DNA of 64,000 nt, taken from Streptomyces sp. NBRC 109706. Its GTDB lineage: Bacteria > Actinomycetota > Actinomycetes > Streptomycetales > Streptomycetaceae. Both the position numbers and the translations under genes were made by a program. Each line of letters begins with the position of its first letter. The first letter of the stretch is position 1. The DNA is taken from contig NZ_BBOM01000007.1 of NCBI RefSeq assembly GCF_000974485.1, positions 310,001 through 374,000 of the forward strand, in the 5' to 3' direction. This document shows positions 1 through 7,997 of this stretch, one piece after another. The notes beneath the pieces are model-generated. The model searched no databases and had not been told where the DNA came from. It worked only from the letters and a program-made list of their open reading frames with translations.

Positions 1-808
1 ACAACTCGGTGGCGAACTCGATCCCGACCGAGCGTACAGCTATCGGGTCGTCCTTGACCGCGAGGATGCGCCTTTTCAACTCGGCGGGGAACGCGGTGTT
101 GCTGAGCTGCTGGAACCGCTCGATCTGCCGCACATTGGTGATCGGCATGATCTCGGGGATGATCGGTGTGTCACAGCCGGCGGCGGCCACCCGGTCGCGC
201 AGTCGGAGGTAGTCCTCCGGGTAGAAGAACATCTGGGTGAGCGCGAAGTCGGCGCCGGCGCGGCACTTGGCCACGAAGTGCCGGATGTCGGTCTCCCAGT
301 CGGTGGACCTGGGGTGCATCTCGGGGAACGCGGCCACGCCCACGCAGAAGTCGCCGGACTCCTTGATCAGCCGCACCAGCTCGACGGCGTAGCTGATGCC
401 CTCGGGGTGCTTGATCCACTCCCCCATCGGATCGCCGGGCGGATCGCCGCGCAGCGCCAGCATGTTGCGGATGCCGGCGTCGGCGTACTGGCCGATGATG
501 TTGCGCAGCTCGGAGACCGAGTGCTGGACGGCGGTGAGGTGTGCCACCGGGGTCAGCGTGGTGTCGGTGGCGATGCGCTCGGTGGCGCGCACCGTCCGCT
601 CCCGCGAGCCGCCGCCGGCGCCATAGGTGACGGAGACGAACGTGGGGCCGACGGCCTCCACCCGCCTGATGGCGTTCCACAGCGTCTGCTCGCCCCGCTC
701 GGTCTTGGGCGGGGAGAATTCGAAGGAGAACGATCGCTCGCCGGCGGCAAGCAGATCGCGGACGGTCGCCGCGCGATCCGAGATGGTACTGGGAATCCCT
801 AGAGCCAT
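1..808 (-). CDS. metF: Methylenetetrahydrofolate reductase, 3' end outside window
   Basis: Reduces 5,10-methylene-THF to 5-methyl-THF with FAD, supplying methionine synthase; cytosolic. About 269 N-terminal codons are visible and the reading frame is still open at base 1. The protein begins MALGIPST. The family motif FEFSPPKTERGE lies near residues 29-40, with the catalytic Glu at about residue 30, and LALRGDPPGD follows further in. The ATG at 808 follows the thiE stop by 26 bases on the same strand, so the two genes are probably co-transcribed. The family assignment is secure; the C-terminus cannot be judged. Confidence 0.95.
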   Translation of the reverse strand, partial: MALGIPSTISDRAATVRDLLAAGERSFSFEFSPPKTERGEQTLWNAIRRVEAVGPTFVSVTYGAGGGSRERTVRATERIATDTTLTPVAHLTAVQHSVSELRNIIGQYADAGIRNMLALRGDPPGDPMGEWIKHPEGISYAVELVRLIKESGDFCVGVAAFPEMHPRSTDWETDIRHFVAKCRAGADFALTQMFFYPEDYLRLRDRVAAAGCDTPIIPEIMPITNVRQIERFQQLSNTAFPAELKRRILAVKDDPIAVRSVGIEFATEL

Positions 809-834
809 GCGTGCAGGCTACCCAGCGTTCGGCC

Positions 835-1485
835 TCAGGATGGGGGTCGTCCAGGGGACGGACGCTCCCGCAGACGGCGGGCGAACGAGGCGGCGGCGGC
901 CCCGGGATCGTCGGCCTCGGTGATCGCCCGGACCACCACCACCCGCCGGGCGCCGGCGTCCAGCACCGCGTCCAGTCGGGCGGCGTCGATGCCGCCGATG
1001 GCGAACCAGGGCACCTCGGGGTTGAGCGAGGCGGCATAGCGGACCAGGGGGAGGCCGGGCGCCGGGCGTCCCGGCTTGGTGGGGGTGGGCCAGCAGGGGC
1101 CGACGCAGAAGTATCCGACCTCGGGGTCGGCCAGCGCCGCGTCCACCTCCTCGGGGGCGTGGGTGGAGCGCCCGATGAGCGGCCCCGCGCCCAGGACGGC
1201 GCGGGCGGCCGGCACCGGCAGATCGCCCTGCCCCAGATGCAGCACGTCGGAGCCGGCGGCGTGCGCCACATCCGCCCGGTCGTTGACCGCGAGCAGCCGG
1301 CCGTGCCGCCGGCAGGCGTCGGCGAAGACCCGCAGGTACTCCAGCTCCTCGGCCGCCTCCAGCTCCTTGTCGCGCAGCTGGACGATGTCCACGCCGCCGG
1401 CCAGCACGGCGTCCAGAAAGGCGGGCAGGTCCCCCTGCCGCCGGCGGGCGTCCGTGCAGAGATAGAGCCGCGCGTCGGCGAGCAT
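835..1485 (-). CDS. thiE: Thiamine-phosphate synthase
   Basis: Joins HMP-PP and thiazole phosphate to give thiamine monophosphate. At 216 residues it has normal family length. Visible motifs are QLRDK (36-40), NDRAD (68-72), HLGQGD (83-88), GPCWPTPTK (129-137) and the phosphate-binding AIGGI (162-166). It lies upstream of metF in the same direction. It is separate from the thiO-thiS-thiG operon 6.5 kb away and I see no TPP riboswitch in front of it. The ATG at 1485 has only a G-rich, weak ribosome-binding site. Confidence 0.96.
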   Translation of the reverse strand: MLADARLYLCTDARRRQGDLPAFLDAVLAGGVDIVQLRDKELEAAEELEYLRVFADACRRHGRLLAVNDRADVAHAAGSDVLHLGQGDLPVPAARAVLGAGPLIGRSTHAPEEVDAALADPEVGYFCVGPCWPTPTKPGRPAPGLPLVRYAASLNPEVPWFAIGGIDAARLDAVLDAGARRVVVVRAITEADDPGAAAASFARRLRERPSPGRPPS

Positions 1486-1507
1486 GACGATCCCCCCGGG
1501 GGTGGCG

Positions 1508-1537
1508 CCGGTGGCGGTGGCGGGCCACCGCCACCGG
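1508..1537 (-). terminator. Strong hairpin between the Rv2175c-like gene and thiE
   Basis: Perfect 14-bp inverted repeat (arms 1508-1521 and 1524-1537, two-base loop) just after the stop of the gene ending at 1546 on the minus strand. No clear U-tract is present, as is common in high-GC actinobacteria. It could end transcription of the Rv2175c-like gene before thiE. Confidence 0.6.
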
Positions 1538-1545
1538 CTGGTGGC

Positions 1546-1911
1546 TTACACGGCGAGCGCCTGGGCGCGGCGCTTCACCTCGGTGCCACGATTCTCGCGC
1601 AACGCCTGCGCCGGGGTGCCGGGGAGGCTGTCATCCGGGGTGAAGAGCCATTCCAGCATCTCCTCGTCGGTGAACCCGTCGTCCCGCAGCAGCGTGAGGG
1701 TGCCCGCGAGGCCACGGACGACCTTCCCCTCGCCGATGAAGGCGGCGGGCACCTGAAGGACGCGGTTCTCGCCGCGGCGCACCGCGATCACCTGCCCCTC
1801 CCTGACCAGCTGGCGGACCCGGGTCACCTCGACATCCAGCTGTTCGGCGATATCGGGGAGGGTGAGCCAGGCGGGGATGAGCGCGTCTGTCTTCGCATCG
1901 ATCTCGGTCAC
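1546..1911 (-). CDS. Rv2175c-like winged-helix DNA-binding protein
   Basis: A 121-residue protein resembling the mycobacterial DNA-binding protein Rv2175c, a known substrate of the kinase PknL. The N-terminal half contains an HTH-like stretch (LPDIAEQLDVEVTRVRQLV, residues about 18-36), followed by RRGENRVLQVP and FIGEGKVVRGLAGTL, which is typical of the family. In mycobacteria it sits next to pknL; here the related PASTA kinase is about 10 kb away, with the accessory block and thiOSG operon between them. The GTG start at 1911 has no clear Shine-Dalgarno. Its DNA target is unknown. Confidence 0.85.
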   Translation of the reverse strand: MTEIDAKTDALIPAWLTLPDIAEQLDVEVTRVRQLVREGQVIAVRRGENRVLQVPAAFIGEGKVVRGLAGTLTLLRDDGFTDEEMLEWLFTPDDSLPGTPAQALRENRGTEVKRRAQALAV

Positions 1912-1943
1912 CCCTCAAGCCTGCCATCTCCCACTGACAGCCG

Positions 1944-3143
1944 TCAGCGCGCGGCCGCCTTGAGAGGGATGTCCGGATCGACCAGCCGGTCGGGGTCGAC
2001 CGGGACGCCGCGCCCGATCAGCCGTCTGGCCTGCGCCAGATCGCGCGGACGGTCCACGGTGAGGACGGCGGTGAGCCGGTCGTCGCGGGTCCAGCAGGCG
2101 CTCCAGGTGGCGTCGGACGCGGGATCGCCCCGCCATCGGAGCCGGTCCCCGGCGTCCGGGCGGCCGACGAACTGGAGGTGGCGGCCGAACTGGGTGGACC
2201 AGAAGTACGGCACCGGATCGTGTCCGGCCGGTTCGCCCAGCAGGGTGGCCGCGACGGTGCGCGGGCCGACCAGCGCGTTGTCCCAGTGGTGCACCGCCAG
2301 CCGGCGGCCGAACCGGGCCGAGGGATAGGAGGCGCAGTCGCCGACCGCGTACACGTCGGGCACCCCGGTGGCCAGCCGGGCGTCGGCGCGCACCGAGCCG
2401 TCCGGGTCCAGGGGGACGCCGGAGCCGGCCAGCCAGTCGGTGTCGGCGCGGGAGCCGATGCCGACCAGCACCGCGTCGGCGCGCAGCACCGTGCCGTCGG
2501 CCAGCTCCACCTCGCCGTCCCGCACCCCCGTCACCGGCCGGCCGGTGCGCAGCTCGGCGCCCGCCTCCGCGTACCAGCGGCGCATCGGGGCGGTGACCTC
2601 GGCCGGCAGCGCCCCGGCCAGCGGGTGGTCGCCCGCCTCCACCACGGTGACCGGACAGCCGGCGGCGCGCGCGGCGCCGGCCACCTCGGCACCGATCCAG
2701 CCGGCGCCGACGATCACCAGGGCGCCCCCGGCGTCCAGCACCGGCCTGAGGCGTTCGGCGTCGTCCCTGGTGCGCAGGCTCCACACCTGCTCGAGGTCCT
2801 CGGTCCCAGGGAGGCGCAGCGCGCGGGCCCCGCAGGCCAGGACGAGGGCGTCGTAGGGGAGTTCCCCCGCGTCCGTCTCCAACCGCCTCTCCCCGGCGTC
2901 GAGTCGGGTGGCGGTGCGGCCCAGCGACAGGGTGATGTCCAGCGCCTCGAAGTCGATGGCGAGATCCAGCGGCGCCGGCCGGCCCAGGAGCAGCTCCTTG
3001 GAGAGCGGCGGCCGGTCGTAGGGGCGGTGCGGTTCGGCGCCGAGCAGCGTCACCCGGCCGCGCCACCCCCCTTCGCGCAGGGCGAGGGCCGTGGTGGCCC
3101 CCGCCAGTCCGGCCCCGACGATCACCACATGTCCCTGAGTCAC
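1944..3143 (-). CDS. FAD-dependent NAD(P)H oxidoreductase, ferredoxin-reductase type
   Basis: A 399-residue flavoprotein of the pyridine-nucleotide-disulfide / rubredoxin-ferredoxin reductase class. It has an FAD Rossmann motif at the N-terminus (HVVIVGAGLAGATTA), a second dinucleotide motif for NAD(P)H mid-protein (LVIVGAGWIGAEVA, about 148-161) and the second FAD motif VYAVGDCA near residue 265. There is no redox-active CxxC, so it probably passes electrons to a ferredoxin or rubredoxin. No partner ferredoxin is adjacent and the physiological partner is unknown. GTG start at 3143, divergent from the LacI-family gene. Confidence 0.88.
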   Translation of the reverse strand: MTQGHVVIVGAGLAGATTALALREGGWRGRVTLLGAEPHRPYDRPPLSKELLLGRPAPLDLAIDFEALDITLSLGRTATRLDAGERRLETDAGELPYDALVLACGARALRLPGTEDLEQVWSLRTRDDAERLRPVLDAGGALVIVGAGWIGAEVAGAARAAGCPVTVVEAGDHPLAGALPAEVTAPMRRWYAEAGAELRTGRPVTGVRDGEVELADGTVLRADAVLVGIGSRADTDWLAGSGVPLDPDGSVRADARLATGVPDVYAVGDCASYPSARFGRRLAVHHWDNALVGPRTVAATLLGEPAGHDPVPYFWSTQFGRHLQFVGRPDAGDRLRWRGDPASDATWSACWTRDDRLTAVLTVDRPRDLAQARRLIGRGVPVDPDRLVDPDIPLKAAAR

Positions 3144-3242
3144 GTCGCCAGCCTACGAGGGCTCCTTCCGGTCCCGATTCCCCTCCACCGGCGCCCGGCC
3201 GTCCACCGGGCAGGGGCACAAGGGTATAAAGGGCTGGTGACC

Positions 3243-4289
3243 ATGGAGCCGTCCTCGACCTCCCGGCCCGTGACGCTTGAGCACGTGGCGCGCGCCGCCG
3301 GGGTGTCCAGGGCTACGGTCTCCCGGGTGATCAACGGCGAGTCCACCGTCGATCCCCGGCTGCGCAAGCTGGTGGAGGAGGCCATCGCCCGCACCCGTTA
3401 CGTCCCCAACCGGGCGGCGCGTTCGCTGGTCACCCGGCGGACCGATTCGGTGGCGCTGGTGGTGTCCGAGCAGGAACTGCGCGATGTGACCGGCCCGTTC
3501 GTCGGCCGGATCTTCACCGACCCCTATTTCGGGCGGGTGCTCACCGGGCTGCTTGAGGTGCTGCGCCCGCGCGGGATCCAGGTGATGTTGACGCTGGCCG
3601 ACGACGAGGCGTCGCGCGGTCAGCTGCTGGGCTATCTGCAGCAGGGGCATGTGGACGGGGTGGTGTTGATCTCCTCGCATGCCGAGGATCCGCTGCCGGG
3701 GCTGCTGTCGGGCACCGCGCTGCCGGCGGTGCTGGCCGCCCGGCCGGCGGCGCCCACGCCGATCACCTATGTGGACGTGGACCAGCGGGCGGGCGCGACG
3801 CTGGCCGCCGAGCGGCTGCTGGCGATCGGACGGCGGCGCGTCGTCACCATCGCCGGGCCGCAGGACATGCCGTTGGCACAGGAGCGGTTGGCCGGGTTCA
3901 GGGCGGCGATGGCGGCGCGCGGGCATCGCGAGGTGCCGTGGATCGAGGGGGACTTCACCCAGGTCAGCGGGGCGGCGGCGATGAAGCGGCTGCTGGCCGA
4001 ACACCCGGATCTGGACGGGGTGTTCGTCGCCTCGGATCTGATGGCCCTCGGCGCGGTCAACACGCTGTACCGGGAGGGCCGCTCGGTGCCGGAGGATGTG
4101 GCGGTGGTCGGGTTCGACGACAGCGTCTCGGCGTTGGCCTGCGATCCGCCGCTGACCACGGTGCGTCAGCCGGTGGAGGAGATGGCCGCCGAGATGGCCC
4201 GGCTGCTGCTGCGCCAGACGGAGACGGGCGGCCGTCCGCTGCCCTCCGTGGTCTTCCACCCGTCGCTGGTGGTCCGCGGCTCGGCGTGA
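3243..4289 (+). CDS. LacI/GalR-family transcriptional regulator
   Basis: A 348-residue regulator. The N-terminal HTH reads VTLEHVARAAGVSRATVSRV (about 9-28), followed by the hinge-helix region PNRAARSLVTRRT and a periplasmic-binding-protein-like effector domain ending in the usual TTVRQP...MA segment. ATG 3243 is preferred over GTG 3237 because the upstream AAAGGG is then better spaced. It converges on the secreted GH16 gene and lies in the same accessory block as the DUF1996 gene, whose promoter carries a LacI-type palindrome. That it binds this palindrome is an inference. The effector is unknown, but a beta-glucan-derived sugar is plausible from context. Confidence 0.92.
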   Translation: MEPSSTSRPVTLEHVARAAGVSRATVSRVINGESTVDPRLRKLVEEAIARTRYVPNRAARSLVTRRTDSVALVVSEQELRDVTGPFVGRIFTDPYFGRVLTGLLEVLRPRGIQVMLTLADDEASRGQLLGYLQQGHVDGVVLISSHAEDPLPGLLSGTALPAVLAARPAAPTPITYVDVDQRAGATLAAERLLAIGRRRVVTIAGPQDMPLAQERLAGFRAAMAARGHREVPWIEGDFTQVSGAAAMKRLLAEHPDLDGVFVASDLMALGAVNTLYREGRSVPEDVAVVGFDDSVSALACDPPLTTVRQPVEEMAAEMARLLLRQTETGGRPLPSVVFHPSLVVRGSA

Positions 4290-4345
4290 CCCCCGGGGCC
4301 GGGAACCGCACGGCGCGGGCAGCACGGCGCATGCCGGGCCCGGCA

Positions 4346-4368
4346 CGGCGCTCGAAGGGTGAGCGCCG
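4346..4368. terminator. Bidirectional hairpin between the LacI gene and GH16
   Basis: 8-bp inverted repeat CGGCGCTC/GAGCGCCG with a 7-base loop between two convergent genes. A second small palindrome (GCCGGGCCCGGC) lies just upstream. Confidence 0.5.
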
Positions 4369-4404
4369 CACCGGGCCAGGGAGTTCAGCCGTCAGGGGTG
4401 ACGG

Positions 4405-5739
4405 TCACTGGTAAACGCGGACGTAGTCCACCTTCATCTGCTGCGGGAAGACGGTCGACCCGTCCGGCGGACCGGGCCAGTCGCCGCCGACCGCGGTGTT
4501 GAGGATCAGGAACTGGTTGTTGTCGAAGACCCAGGGGCCGACGGTGCTCTCCAGCTCCTCCCGGTCCACGGTGTGCACGACCTGGTCGTCCACGGTGAAC
4601 ACCATGCCCTGGCTGTCCCAGTCCAGCGCGAAGACCCGGAACCGGGCGCCCACCGGCTCGCCCAGGTCGAGCGAGTTGCCGTAGCCACCGGCACCCCAGT
4701 ACGCGGGGGCGTGCAGCGTGGAGTGCGTGGCGTTCGGCTCAAGACCGACGTACTCCATGATGTCGATCTCACCGGTGTAGGGCCAGGGCCGCCCGTCGTC
4801 GTAGAACGAGGAGCCCAGCATCCAGAACGCCGGCCAGATGCCCTGGCCTTCGGGCACCTGGATCCTGGCCTCGACCCGGCCGTAGGTGAAGTCGAACTTG
4901 CCGTAGGTGTTGATCCGGCCCGAGGTGTACTGGCAGGTGGTCGAGCCGCTCAGCGGGTCGACCGGGCAGGTGGTGCCCGGCGTCTCCTCGCGGCGCGCCT
5001 CGATCACCAGGTTGCCTTCCCCGTCCATCCGGGTGTTGGCGTCCTCGGTGTACACCTGGAGCTCGTTGTTCTGCGCGGTGCCCGGGTCGGACGTCCACTT
5101 GCTCGGGTCGACCGTGCTGTTCGCCGGCCCGTCGAACTCGTCGCTGAACACCAGCTCCAGCGGCTCCTGCGGGTCCGGCGTGACCGGCGGGGCCTCCGGG
5201 GCGCCGCCGGTGCCGTACACCTGGAACTCCCAGAGCGAGTAGCCGTAGGGGCTGGACCGCTGGCTGGTGACCAGCCGGACGTAGCGCCCGCTGCCCTCGG
5301 CCTCGATGGTCTCCTTGAAGCCGGAGCCCGCAGTGGTCGAGTAGAACGTCTGCCAGTTCTGGTTGTCGTCGGACACCTGGAGCTCGTACGCCGTGGCGTA
5401 CGCCGGGTCCCACTGGAGCACCACATGGCTGATGTCGGCGGAGGCGCCGAGGTCGACGGAGATCCAGCCGTCGTCGACCCAGCCGCCGTCCTCCGAGGTG
5501 GCCCAGCGGCTGGCCGGGTCGTAGTCGAAGGCGCGCTCCGGGAAGCACTCCCAACAGTTGCCGTCGTTCTGCGAGGTGGACGCCTCGGCGGGCTTGTTGT
5601 ACGACAGCAGCACCGCGTCGGGGTCGATGGCCGCGGTGGCGGGCGAGGTGAGGGTGCCGAGGCCGAGGGCCGCGGCCAGGGCGGCCACGGCCGAGGCGAC
5701 CATGATCGACCTGTACTTCCTCGGTTTTCTGACGTGCAT
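4405..5739 (-). CDS. Secreted GH16 beta-glucanase with N-terminal discoidin (F5/8C) domain
   Basis: A 444-residue exported glycoside hydrolase, probably an endo-beta-1,3(-1,4)-glucanase. ATG 5739 gives a basic N-terminus and a hydrophobic signal ending near TSPATAA; the frame is open further upstream but that part is Pro/Arg-rich and unlike protein. After the signal comes a discoidin/CBM32-like domain (YNKPAEASTSQN to WEFQVYGTG), a Pro-rich linker, then the GH16 domain with catalytic motif GEIDIMEY and the C-terminal strand MKVDYVRVYQ. It lies in an accessory block with a LacI regulator and two other exported proteins. I see no copy of the downstream palindromic operator in its own upstream region. 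Confidence 0.93.
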   Translation of the reverse strand: MHVRKPRKYRSIMVASAVAALAAALGLGTLTSPATAAIDPDAVLLSYNKPAEASTSQNDGNCWECFPERAFDYDPASRWATSEDGGWVDDGWISVDLGASADISHVVLQWDPAYATAYELQVSDDNQNWQTFYSTTAGSGFKETIEAEGSGRYVRLVTSQRSSPYGYSLWEFQVYGTGGAPEAPPVTPDPQEPLELVFSDEFDGPANSTVDPSKWTSDPGTAQNNELQVYTEDANTRMDGEGNLVIEARREETPGTTCPVDPLSGSTTCQYTSGRINTYGKFDFTYGRVEARIQVPEGQGIWPAFWMLGSSFYDDGRPWPYTGEIDIMEYVGLEPNATHSTLHAPAYWGAGGYGNSLDLGEPVGARFRVFALDWDSQGMVFTVDDQVVHTVDREELESTVGPWVFDNNQFLILNTAVGGDWPGPPDGSTVFPQQMKVDYVRVYQ

Positions 5740-5887
5740 GATCTCGTCCTGATCCTTTCCGGTGGGGGGTGGCGGCCGACGAGCCGTCCGGGGGGACGGT
5801 GACGGGTCGACCACCGTGTCGGTGGGGTCGCGCCGAGCGGCGTCGACGGGGGTACGGGCGGCGGTGGTCGGCACCGCCGCGGTCGGT

Positions 5888-6565
5888 TCAGCCGATGACG
5901 CGTTCCAACTCGGCGATCTGTTCGGTGCGCACGCGGTCGAGGTCGGCGGCGAGGGCGATCGTTCCCGGGTGGCTGCCGGCATCCGTCTCCGAACGGGAGA
6001 CCGAGGCGGTCTCCTCCAGGAACTCGCGCAGGTGGGCGACGGCCTCCTCGTCGAAGGCCGCTCCGTCCAAGGCGTCCAGCGCGGACAGTTCCTCCTCGGT
6101 GACCATGCCGGGCATGTTGTGCCCCCGGTGCAGGTCCTCGTAGACCACGCCGGCCTCCTCCAACAGGGCGCGCAGGGCGGTGATTTCCTCCTGGACGCGG
6201 GGGACCAGGCCGGTGGCGTGGTCCCGCAGGTCCGGGTTCTCGCCGCGTTCCCCGACGGTTTCGAGGAGCGGCAACAGGCGTTCGTTGACCGGGATCATCA
6301 ACTGGGTCCAGGCCAGGTCGGTGGCGCTCAGGCCGCCGATCCCGCCGTCGCCGTCCCCGGTGGCCTCCGGGTCCTCCGGGGCGGCGTCCGACTCCTGGCC
6401 GTCAGCTGGTTCGTCCTCCGACGAGGGGCCGTCCGGCGTTCGAGGCGCGTCCTCGGTGGGCGTCGGGTCCCCGCCCGCCCGCCCGTCCGACGATCCGCCG
6501 CAGCCGCCGAGCAGCAGCGCGGCGAGCAGTGCCCCGACAACTCGCGTGGCCGCCTTGCCCGTCAT
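5888..6565 (-). CDS. DUF305-like lipoprotein lacking the usual His pairs
   Basis: A 225-residue predicted lipoprotein. ATG 6565 has a good AGGGAGA ribosome-binding site and yields a signal with lipobox LLLGGC; a Ser/Gly/Pro/acidic linker follows. The rest aligns by eye with DUF305 proteins: the segment LMIPVNERLLPLL replaces the usual MIPHH helix, followed by a central GHNMPGMVTEEELSALDAL and a C-terminal helix. The family HH dyads, thought to bind metal, are absent. It sits between two secreted-protein genes in the same orientation. Function is unknown; export and the DUF305 relationship are the parts I trust. Confidence 0.75.
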   Translation of the reverse strand: MTGKAATRVVGALLAALLLGGCGGSSDGRAGGDPTPTEDAPRTPDGPSSEDEPADGQESDAAPEDPEATGDGDGGIGGLSATDLAWTQLMIPVNERLLPLLETVGERGENPDLRDHATGLVPRVQEEITALRALLEEAGVVYEDLHRGHNMPGMVTEEELSALDALDGAAFDEEAVAHLREFLEETASVSRSETDAGSHPGTIALAADLDRVRTEQIAELERVIG

Positions 6566-6695
6566 CCGGTCTCCCTGGTCCGGCATCGGCCCGTATGAGA
6601 CGACGAGCCGATGCCTTGTCACTTCGTTGTCTGGTCGCTTTCCACTGCTCGGCCCTGCTTCAGGCCGCGTCGCTCCCGGATGGACCGGGGATCGC

Positions 6696-7613
6696 TCAGC
6701 CGGGGATGCCGTCCGCGCCGCACTTGATCACGGGGCGGATGCAGTCCTCGACGCGACGGAGCATTTCGTCCTCCGGCCACGCGTTGAAGAAGTCACCGTG
6801 CATCGTGTATCCGGGTCCTGATGCCAACTCGAAGCGAGAGGGATCACCGTTCACCGGGTAACGCAGCACCTGGCGCAGCTTGGGCACCGGCACGGGGTGG
6901 GTGGAGGGGCATTCGCCGGCGACCGGGTAGGCCATGTGGCTCTTGTGGTCGGGCGAGTCCAGGTTGACGCCGTCCCAGCACTGCGGGAAGTCCAGGTAGG
7001 ACTCAAGAGCGGTGCCTTCGGGGCAGTTCACGAAGTCCTGCGAGGGGTTCACATGCCCCGCGTGCAGACAGGACCAGCGAGCGATCGTGCCCTCGGGTGA
7101 GGTGGCGACGGCGTCGCCGGCCACGATCTTCAGGCCCTGCGGCAGCGGCTGTGTCTGTGCCACGACCGCATCGTTGACGCCCTCACCCAGGTAGTAGAAC
7201 GTGGCGCTCTGGGGCTCGACCGGCTGACCGTCCACGAACAGGGTCGGGACCCAGTAGGAGGAGAGGTCGATATTGGGGTCGCAGGTGCTCGTCGAGTTCA
7301 GCAGATCGCCCAGGTTGGTGTGGGCGTTGGTCGCCCTGCTGCCGAAGAAGCTGTGCGAGTGCGAGGCCCCGGGCAGGCCGGGGAAGATGATCGGGTCGTC
7401 GGGCGCGCGGTGGCTGAACTCGCACTCGGCGAGGAACTCGGCGACGTACACGGCCTCCGCCCCGACCTCGCCCGCGGCGGGCTGCTCCGTCTCGGCCGCA
7501 CCCGCCGTGCCCGTGACCACCAGCGAGGCCAGCAGTCCGGTGAAGGCCACGGAGGCCAGCAGGATGCGTCGCGGTCTGCTCCACAACGACGTGAGAGATG
7601 GGATTTTTTTCAC
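6696..7613 (-). CDS. Secreted DUF1996 protein
   Basis: A 305-residue exported protein. An N-terminal signal (basic MKKIPSLTSLWSRPRR, then a hydrophobic stretch to TAGAAE) precedes a DUF1996 domain with its hallmark segments SHSHSFFGS, YWVPTLF, CWDGVNLDSPDHKSHMAYP and CPSTHPVPVPKL. Cysteines in the mature part are likely disulfide-bonded. DUF1996 occurs in fungal and actinobacterial secreted proteins; the biochemical activity is not known to me. The gene has a near-consensus promoter and an 18-bp palindrome at the presumed start site, so expression is probably repressed by a LacI-type protein. Confidence 0.9.
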   Translation of the reverse strand: MKKIPSLTSLWSRPRRILLASVAFTGLLASLVVTGTAGAAETEQPAAGEVGAEAVYVAEFLAECEFSHRAPDDPIIFPGLPGASHSHSFFGSRATNAHTNLGDLLNSTSTCDPNIDLSSYWVPTLFVDGQPVEPQSATFYYLGEGVNDAVVAQTQPLPQGLKIVAGDAVATSPEGTIARWSCLHAGHVNPSQDFVNCPEGTALESYLDFPQCWDGVNLDSPDHKSHMAYPVAGECPSTHPVPVPKLRQVLRYPVNGDPSRFELASGPGYTMHGDFFNAWPEDEMLRRVEDCIRPVIKCGADGIPG

Positions 7614-7638
7614 GGCTCTCCTTTATGGGGGTGTGGGG

Positions 7639-7672
7639 GGCCTCTCGCACTCCGGTGATCGAGCGAGAGGCC
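7639..7672 (-). repeat. Inverted repeat in the 5' leader of the DUF1996 gene
   Basis: 10-bp arms GGCCTCTCGC (7639-7648) and GCGAGAGGCC (7663-7672) separated by 14 bases. The outer arm overlaps the first two bases of the 18-bp palindrome, so the leader RNA could fold here. Confidence 0.55.
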
Positions 7673-7688
7673 AGAGAGCGCTCTCTGG
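7671..7688. promoter_or_regulatory. Putative LacI-type operator O1
   Basis: Perfect 18-bp palindrome CCAGAGAGCGCTCTCTGG with a central CG, as in LacI/GalR-family sites. Its core resembles the Streptomyces CebR box TGGGAGCGCTCCCA. It begins 7 bases beyond the predicted -10 box of the DUF1996 promoter, so a bound repressor would block initiation. The binding protein is inferred to be the LacI-family product encoded at 3243-4289. Confidence 0.75.
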
Positions 7689-7694
7689 AAGCGG

Positions 7695-7723
7695 AACATA
7701 GAAGTGCCAGGAGGCACCGTCAA
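7695..7723 (-). promoter_or_regulatory. Predicted housekeeping promoter of the DUF1996 gene
   Basis: On the minus strand TTGACG (7723-7718) is followed after 17 bases by TATGTT (7700-7695). This is the best sigma-70-type match I noticed in the window. The start site would fall inside or next to operator O1. Confidence 0.65.
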
Positions 7724-7796
7724 GGAGTCCCGCAGATTCCCGGAACCGACGCCTATTCGCCCGCAGGCATCGCTGACTGCCCGTGAGGTGCGGAGA

Positions 7797-7830
7797 GACC
7801 AAGATCAGAGAGCGCTCTCTGATCTTGGTC
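7797..7830. promoter_or_regulatory. 34-bp perfect palindrome, putative second LacI-type operator O2
   Basis: Bases 7797-7830 form an uninterrupted perfect palindrome centred between 7813 and 7814. The central 14 bases AGAGAGCGCTCTCT are identical to O1, and centres are 134 bp apart. It lies upstream of the DUF1996 promoter and between it and the thi riboswitch. It could be an auxiliary operator for looping, or act on a promoter reading towards thiO. As RNA it would fold into a long hairpin, so a terminator-like role is possible. Confidence 0.7.
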
Positions 7831-7902
7831 CCGGGACCCGGGCCGGGAAACCCGGCGGGCTCGGCGGAGGGCGCCGGTACTACCCTGGCGAGGGAACGAA
7901 CC

Positions 7903-7990
7903 CACGGGAGCCCGGCGAACCGGGCTGAGAGGGAGGCTGGTCGGCCTCCGACCGTACGCACCTGATCCGGGTCATGCCGGCGAAGGGAGG
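7903..7990 (+). ncRNA. TPP (thi-box) riboswitch
   Basis: Carries the conserved thi-box segments in order: CACGGGAGCC, CGGGCTGAGAGGGAGGC, then CCGACCGTACGCACCTGATC, CGGGTCATGCCGGCGAAGGGA. It ends at the thiO ribosome-binding site, so control is probably by hiding the Shine-Dalgarno when thiamine pyrophosphate is bound. It governs thiO-thiS-thiG. Confidence 0.95.
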
Positions 7991-7997
7991 AGGCGTG

